A program made the translations under genes and the position numbers. Positions 23,554 through 27,448 of a DNA stretch of 27,448 bases are shown here, piece after piece; within the stretch, counting starts at the first letter, position 1; each line of letters opens with the position of its first letter. Under the pieces are notes generated by a model. That model saw nothing but the letters and a program-made list of their open reading frames with translations, ran no database searches and had not been told where the DNA came from. The stretch is from the NCBI GenBank assembly GCA_965656875.1, contig CBFHMJ010000045.1, forward strand, positions 1-27,448, read 5' to 3'. The DNA comes from CBFHMJ01 sp965656875. GTDB taxonomy: Bacteria > Pseudomonadota > Gammaproteobacteria > Enterobacterales > Alteromonadaceae.

Positions 23554-26500
23554 ATGATTGATGCTAAAAAAGGTATGATTGCCTGGTTTGCTCGCAATTC
23601 AGTTGCAGCAAACCTCTTGATGGTAATTATCATCGCTATCGGGATTTATTCCGCGATGACGATTAAAAAGCAGATGTTTCCGGACATCACGCTGGATGTT
23701 ATCTCTGTCAGGGTTGCCTATCCTGGTGCTGCGCCTCAGGAAGTTGAAAGCGGCATCATTGATAAGATAGAAGAGGTACTGGAAGATGTAGATGGACTGG
23801 AAAAGGTTACGTCTACTGCCGTTGAAGGTTCTGCCAGTGTATCTATTGAAGTTGATTCAGGTTACGCCGTTCAGGAGGTTCTGGACGAAGTTAAAATGCG
23901 AATTGACTCAATTTCCAGCTTTCCCGAACAAATTGAAAAACCAACGGTTTATAGACAGCGTATCAACAGCGACGTTATCTGGATCGCAATTCATGGTGAA
24001 GCCGATGAGCGCGGTTTAAAAGAGCTGGCAAAAGATGTTCGTGATGAATTAAAGCTGATTGATGGCGTTAATAAAGTCGATATTCTTGGTACGCGAGACT
24101 ATGAAGTAGCGATTGAAGTCTCAGAACATCGTTTGCAGGAGTTTAACCTGACCTTTGAGCAAGTGGTTGATGCTGTTCGTAATTCTTCCATTGACCTGCC
24201 TGGTGGTTCGATTAAGTCAGATAATGGCGATATTTTATTGAGAACCAAAGGACAAGCTTATTACGGCGAAGATTTCGATTCTATTGTTCTTGTTACTCGC
24301 CCAGACGGAACCCGCCTTACATTAAAAGATATCGCGTTGGTACGTGATGGATTCACCGAAGATGCTAATTATTCAGTGTTTGATGGTCGTCCTGCGGTCA
24401 GTATTCGTGTGTCTGCGGTTGGTGAAGACAACGTACTGAAAATTGCCGAGAGTGTTAAAGAATACGTTGAGAAGAAGAAAAAGGATTTACCTGACAGCGT
24501 TGGTCTGGATCACTGGGGTGATTCATCCTACTACCTGAATGGCCGTCTTGATTTAATGATTAATAACATGCTTGGTGGTGCGATTCTGGTACTACTGGTA
24601 TTGGCGTTATTCCTTGAATTAAAAGTGGCGTTCTGGGTCATGATCGGTATTCCGGTTTGTTTCCTGGGCGCGTTTGCGTTGATGCCATTGGAGATATTTG
24701 ATGTCTCCGTCAACATGATCAGCTTGTTTGCCTTTATTCTGGTGCTGGGTATCGTCGTCGATGACGCCATTATTATCGGGGAAAGTGCATATTCCGAAGT
24801 CGAGAAAAATGGACACACAACTGACAATGTTGTTACGGGTGCGAAAAAAGTAGCAACGCCTGCAACGTTCGGTGTTTTAACGACAATTGCAGCGTTTTCT
24901 CCGATGTTGATGGTATCGGGCCCTATGGGGAAAATCTGGGAATCCATAGCTTATGTTGTGGTGTTCTGCCTCGTGTTCTCTTTGGTTGAATCTAAACTTA
25001 TCCTGCCTGCTCACTTATCGAAAATGAAAGTGAACAATGATAGAAAAGCGGGCCCGTTGAAACGGTTACGTTTGTGGATCAATGAAAAACTGAACGCATT
25101 TGTAAACACGAAATACCGGAATTTCCTGGATAAAGTTATTCATATGCGTTACACCGCACTGGCTGCATTCCTTGGTATGTTCATTCTGGTGTTTGGCGTG
25201 ATCAACGGTGGATTTGTTCGTTGGGTTTTCTTCCCGAATTTACCGAGTGATTTCGTATCAGGTGAAGTCACGATGGAGGAAGGTACTTCTTCGGCAGCAA
25301 CAAATAATGCACTGTTTGAAATGGAAAAAGCGCTAATTGCCGTTGATAAACGCTTGTTTGAAGAGACTGGACAGCATCTGGTTAAACATCGAATCGCTTT
25401 TGATCAAGGTGCTTCATCAGGCACGATATTCGTCGAATTACAAAAAAGTGAATCTCAGGAAGTTGATGGATTCGAGGTGATTCGTTTGTGGCGTGAGAAC
25501 ATGCCTGAAGTCCCTGGTGTTAAAAACTTCCAGTTTAATGGCAGTATCAATGGCGGTGGCGGTAGCGATATAGCACTGCAATTTAAAGGCAACTCTTTGG
25601 ATCAGCTTCGTCTGGCGGCCAGCGAGCTTAAAGAAATCCTGGGCACCTTTGAAGGTGTGGCTGACATCAAAGACAGCATGAGCGGTGGTAAAGAAGAGAT
25701 CGTACTTCGCATAAAGCCTGAAGCGGAAGCGCTGGGGCTTACATTATCGGCATTAGCCAGCCAGGTTCGTAACGGTTTCTATGGTGCCGAGGCGCAGCGT
25801 ATTCAGCGCGATGGTGAAGAAATCAAAGTTATGATTCGCTATCCAAAAGAAGAGCGTCACTCTGTTGGTAATCTGGAGAACATGAAAGTTCGGACGCCTA
25901 ATGGTGATGAAGTACCGTTCTATACAGTTGCCGAATTTGATATGGAACCCAGCTTTTCATCCATTACCCGGATAAATGGTGAGCGGTCTATCACAGTCAC
26001 CGCTGCTGCTGATAAAGCGGTTGTTGAGCCTTACAAGGTTATTGGTGAGTTGATGTCTAAAACAGTGCCTGAACTTCGTGCCAAATACCCGGGTATTACG
26101 GTTGGTCTTGAAGGTGCAAGTGCTGACGAAGAAGAATCAATGGCTGAACTGGGTGCTGCGGCATTACTGGCTATGTTTGGTATCTATGCGTTACTGGCGA
26201 TTCCGTTAAAGTCATATTCTCAGCCCATAATTATTATGTCGGTTATTCCATTTGGCTTGATTGGCGCCATTATCGGCCACTTAGTCTTTGGGTTGTCGCT
26301 GAGTATCATGTCTATTTTTGGCATCATTGCGCTATCGGGCGTTGTGGTAAACGATAGCCTCATCATGGTTGATTTTGTAAACCGGGCACGAGAGCAGGGT
26401 GTTGCTATTCGTCGAGCGGCTGTTGAAGCTGGTATTCAGCGTTTCAGAGCAATCATTCTGACCTCGTTAACAACGTTCTTTGGTTTGTTACCGATCGTAC

Positions 26501-26724
26501 TGGAGAAGAGTTTACAGGCGAAGATTGTTATTCCAATGGCAGTATCACTGGCGTTCGGCATTGTGTTTGCGACGCTGATCACCCTGGTATTGATTCCTGC
26601 GTTGTATGTCATTCTGGATGATGTGAAAAACATGTTTAGCCGTATAGGCTCATTGTTTTCCCGTTCGGGTTTTAAACGCAACGATGATAAGACAATCGAA
26701 GAAAAATTAACGAAGCAGTGGTAA
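23554..26724 (+). CDS. RND efflux pump, inner-membrane permease
   Basis: A 1056-residue proton-driven exporter of the AcrB-like superfamily. Twelve membrane helices with two large periplasmic loops are apparent: TM1 at about 14-32, a block after about 340, and the second half from about 530 onward. The proton-relay pair is D403-D404 in GIVVDDAIIIGE. The lysine that AcrB has in TM10 (K940, in AKNAIL) is replaced by Val in GVVVNDSLIMVDF (930-942), while the Arg and Thr of RFRAIILTSL are kept. Many RND pumps outside the AcrB/MexB group have this NDS/NDA form, so it probably belongs to a less-studied branch. It follows the adaptor gene by six bp and ends before a strong terminator. Confidence 0.9.
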   Translation: MIDAKKGMIAWFARNSVAANLLMVIIIAIGIYSAMTIKKQMFPDITLDVISVRVAYPGAAPQEVESGIIDKIEEVLEDVDGLEKVTSTAVEGSASVSIEVDSGYAVQEVLDEVKMRIDSISSFPEQIEKPTVYRQRINSDVIWIAIHGEADERGLKELAKDVRDELKLIDGVNKVDILGTRDYEVAIEVSEHRLQEFNLTFEQVVDAVRNSSIDLPGGSIKSDNGDILLRTKGQAYYGEDFDSIVLVTRPDGTRLTLKDIALVRDGFTEDANYSVFDGRPAVSIRVSAVGEDNVLKIAESVKEYVEKKKKDLPDSVGLDHWGDSSYYLNGRLDLMINNMLGGAILVLLVLALFLELKVAFWVMIGIPVCFLGAFALMPLEIFDVSVNMISLFAFILVLGIVVDDAIIIGESAYSEVEKNGHTTDNVVTGAKKVATPATFGVLTTIAAFSPMLMVSGPMGKIWESIAYVVVFCLVFSLVESKLILPAHLSKMKVNNDRKAGPLKRLRLWINEKLNAFVNTKYRNFLDKVIHMRYTALAAFLGMFILVFGVINGGFVRWVFFPNLPSDFVSGEVTMEEGTSSAATNNALFEMEKALIAVDKRLFEETGQHLVKHRIAFDQGASSGTIFVELQKSESQEVDGFEVIRLWRENMPEVPGVKNFQFNGSINGGGGSDIALQFKGNSLDQLRLAASELKEILGTFEGVADIKDSMSGGKEEIVLRIKPEAEALGLTLSALASQVRNGFYGAEAQRIQRDGEEIKVMIRYPKEERHSVGNLENMKVRTPNGDEVPFYTVAEFDMEPSFSSITRINGERSITVTAAADKAVVEPYKVIGELMSKTVPELRAKYPGITVGLEGASADEEESMAELGAAALLAMFGIYALLAIPLKSYSQPIIIMSVIPFGLIGAIIGHLVFGLSLSIMSIFGIIALSGVVVNDSLIMVDFVNRAREQGVAIRRAAVEAGIQRFRAIILTSLTTFFGLLPIVLEKSLQAKIVIPMAVSLAFGIVFATLITLVLIPALYVILDDVKNMFSRIGSLFSRSGFKRNDDKTIEEKLTKQW

Positions 26725-26742
26725 CTTAATACACTGAACAGG

Positions 26743-26774
26743 AAAAAGAGCTGACAAACGTCAGCTCTTTTTTT
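26743..26774 (+). terminator. rho-independent terminator of the RND operon
   Basis: GAGCTGAC (26748-26755) pairs with GTCAGCTC (26760-26767) around an AAAC loop, with five A residues before and seven T residues after. It lies 19 bp past the pump stop codon. Confidence 0.93.
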
Positions 26775-26883
26775 ATGTCTGCATACATGGGTTTGTGTCT
26801 GGCAGCCGCTGATTAGTCGTTACTGATAAAAAATGCAGACGTATGTAGTACCCCGCTATAGCGTGAATTGTGATGATTCGCGC

Positions 26884-26889
26884 TATAAT
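26884..26889 (+). promoter_or_regulatory. candidate -10 element upstream of gloA
   Basis: A perfect TATAAT lies 40 bp before the gloA start codon. No good -35 hexamer is found at 16-18 bases upstream. A short palindrome, CGCTATAGCG (26854-26863), is just upstream. Confidence 0.3.
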
Positions 26890-26929
26890 CCCGCCATATA
26901 TACGCAAACAACAATAATGAGGCCACATT

Positions 26930-27313
26930 ATGCGAATTCTTCACACGATGTTACGTGTTGGTGATTTACAACGTTCTATTGACTTTTATACCCGTGTTCT
27001 TGGCATGAAGTTATTGCGTCAAAGTGATAATGAAGCGTACAAATACACATTAGCATTTCTGGGTTATGGTGATGAGGATCAGAATACCGTTCTGGAATTA
27101 ACCTATAACTGGGGTGTTGAAAGCTATGAACACGGTGGTGCATTTGGTCATATTGCCATTGCTGCCGATGATATCTATAAAGCTTGTGATGACATTAAAG
27201 CTCTGGGTGGCGTCGTGACCAGAGAGCCGGGTCCAGTAAAGGGCGGAACGACTGAAATCGCATTCGTTAAAGATCCTGATGGATACGCAATTGAATTAAT
27301 TCAGGCTAAATAG
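26930..27313 (+). CDS. gloA: lactoylglutathione lyase (glyoxalase I)
   Basis: Converts the hemithioacetal of methylglyoxal and glutathione to S-lactoylglutathione, the first step of methylglyoxal detoxification, in the cytoplasm. At 127 residues it is near E. coli GloA (135) and largely identical to it: the four metal ligands H5, E56, H74 and E122 are all at the same positions. The short form without the insertions of the zinc enzymes suggests a Ni2+/Co2+-dependent enzyme. GAGG eight bases before the ATG is a good ribosome binding site. It stands alone. A link with KefB/KefC-type K+ efflux in electrophile defence is known in E. coli, but the antiporter gene here is 21 kb away. Confidence 0.95.
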   Translation: MRILHTMLRVGDLQRSIDFYTRVLGMKLLRQSDNEAYKYTLAFLGYGDEDQNTVLELTYNWGVESYEHGGAFGHIAIAADDIYKACDDIKALGGVVTREPGPVKGGTTEIAFVKDPDGYAIELIQAK

Positions 27314-27400
27314 TCGGTTATATGTACTAGTGTGATTACCAAGGGAAACTGACGGTATAATTACCGAGCGACTTTGACATAGACACACTAACAGCCTATA

Positions 27401-27429
27401 CCCAAGTTGGCAACTCAGGCCGACTTGGG
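27401..27429. terminator. stem-loop downstream of gloA
   Basis: CCCAAGTTGGC (27401-27411) pairs with GCCGACTTGGG (27419-27429) with one G-T wobble around a seven-base loop, 88 bp past the gloA stop. The sequence after it has no clear T-run; it could be a terminator of a neighbouring gene, a mobile palindromic (REP-like) repeat or an mRNA end signal. A smaller inverted repeat, CGGTA-TAAT-TACCG, is at 27353-27366. Confidence 0.4.
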
Positions 27430-27448
27430 AAGTATCTCTAATTTTGCC

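Noticed and set aside
24531..24947. 138-residue open frame antisense to the RND pump gene
   Set aside because: It lies fully inside the pump gene, opposite conserved membrane helices; composition (Thr, Asn, Ile, Ser rich) is that of a shadow frame, and there is no ribosome binding site or family resemblance.
1..27448. tRNA or rRNA genes, CRISPR arrays, insertion sequences, prophage or integron parts
   Set aside because: No cloverleaf-like segment with a GTTCGA-type T arm, no spaced direct repeats, no transposase or integrase-like frames and no target-site duplications were found by reading the sequence; nearly all of it is taken up by chromosomal genes.

Overview
The window looks like core chromosome of a gammaproteobacterium, probably a marine one outside the enterics (moderate GC, a MksFEB condensin operon, a split Aer-like chemoreceptor, a CBM9/DUF5916 outer-membrane protein, an RND pump). 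CysK and GloA are very close to their E. coli counterparts, which supports the class; I cannot name the genus. I see no tRNA, rRNA, insertion sequence, CRISPR array or prophage gene.

Layout. 1-1220: adenosine deaminase on the minus strand with its own terminator. 1221-1586: a hairpin-rich leader. 1587-3122: an unnamed 511-residue protein whose C-terminal half aligns by motif order with HD-GYP phosphodiesterases but lacks their catalytic signatures. 3510-5369: a KefB/KefC-type K+/H+ antiporter, followed by a terminator shared with the convergent operon. 5453-10099 (minus): three overlapping genes, mksF-mksE-mksB, a complete MukBEF-like condensin without the MksG/JetD nuclease. 10309-11079: a crotonase-fold enzyme that looks like an enoyl-CoA isomerase. 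11167-13787 (minus): a periplasmic DUF4437 cupin, a small lipoprotein and cysK. 13918-15987: a MoxR AAA+ ATPase paired with a CoxE-like VWA protein. 16215-17333: a KAS III (FabH-like) enzyme. 17382-19320 (minus): a PAS protein overlapping a two-TM chemoreceptor, together equivalent to an Aer-like receptor split in two; the receptor carries a CZB domain that has lost all its zinc ligands. 19482-21836 (minus): a CBM9/DUF5916 outer-membrane barrel. 22336-26724: an RND adaptor and pump, with a strong terminator. 26930-27313: gloA.

The genes do not form one pathway. Real units are mksFEB, moxR-VWA, PAS-MCP and adaptor-pump. The most interesting items are the degenerate HD-GYP protein, the nuclease-free MksFEB operon, and the split chemoreceptor with the dead CZB domain. 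Protein-family calls rest on motifs read by eye; no database search was possible.
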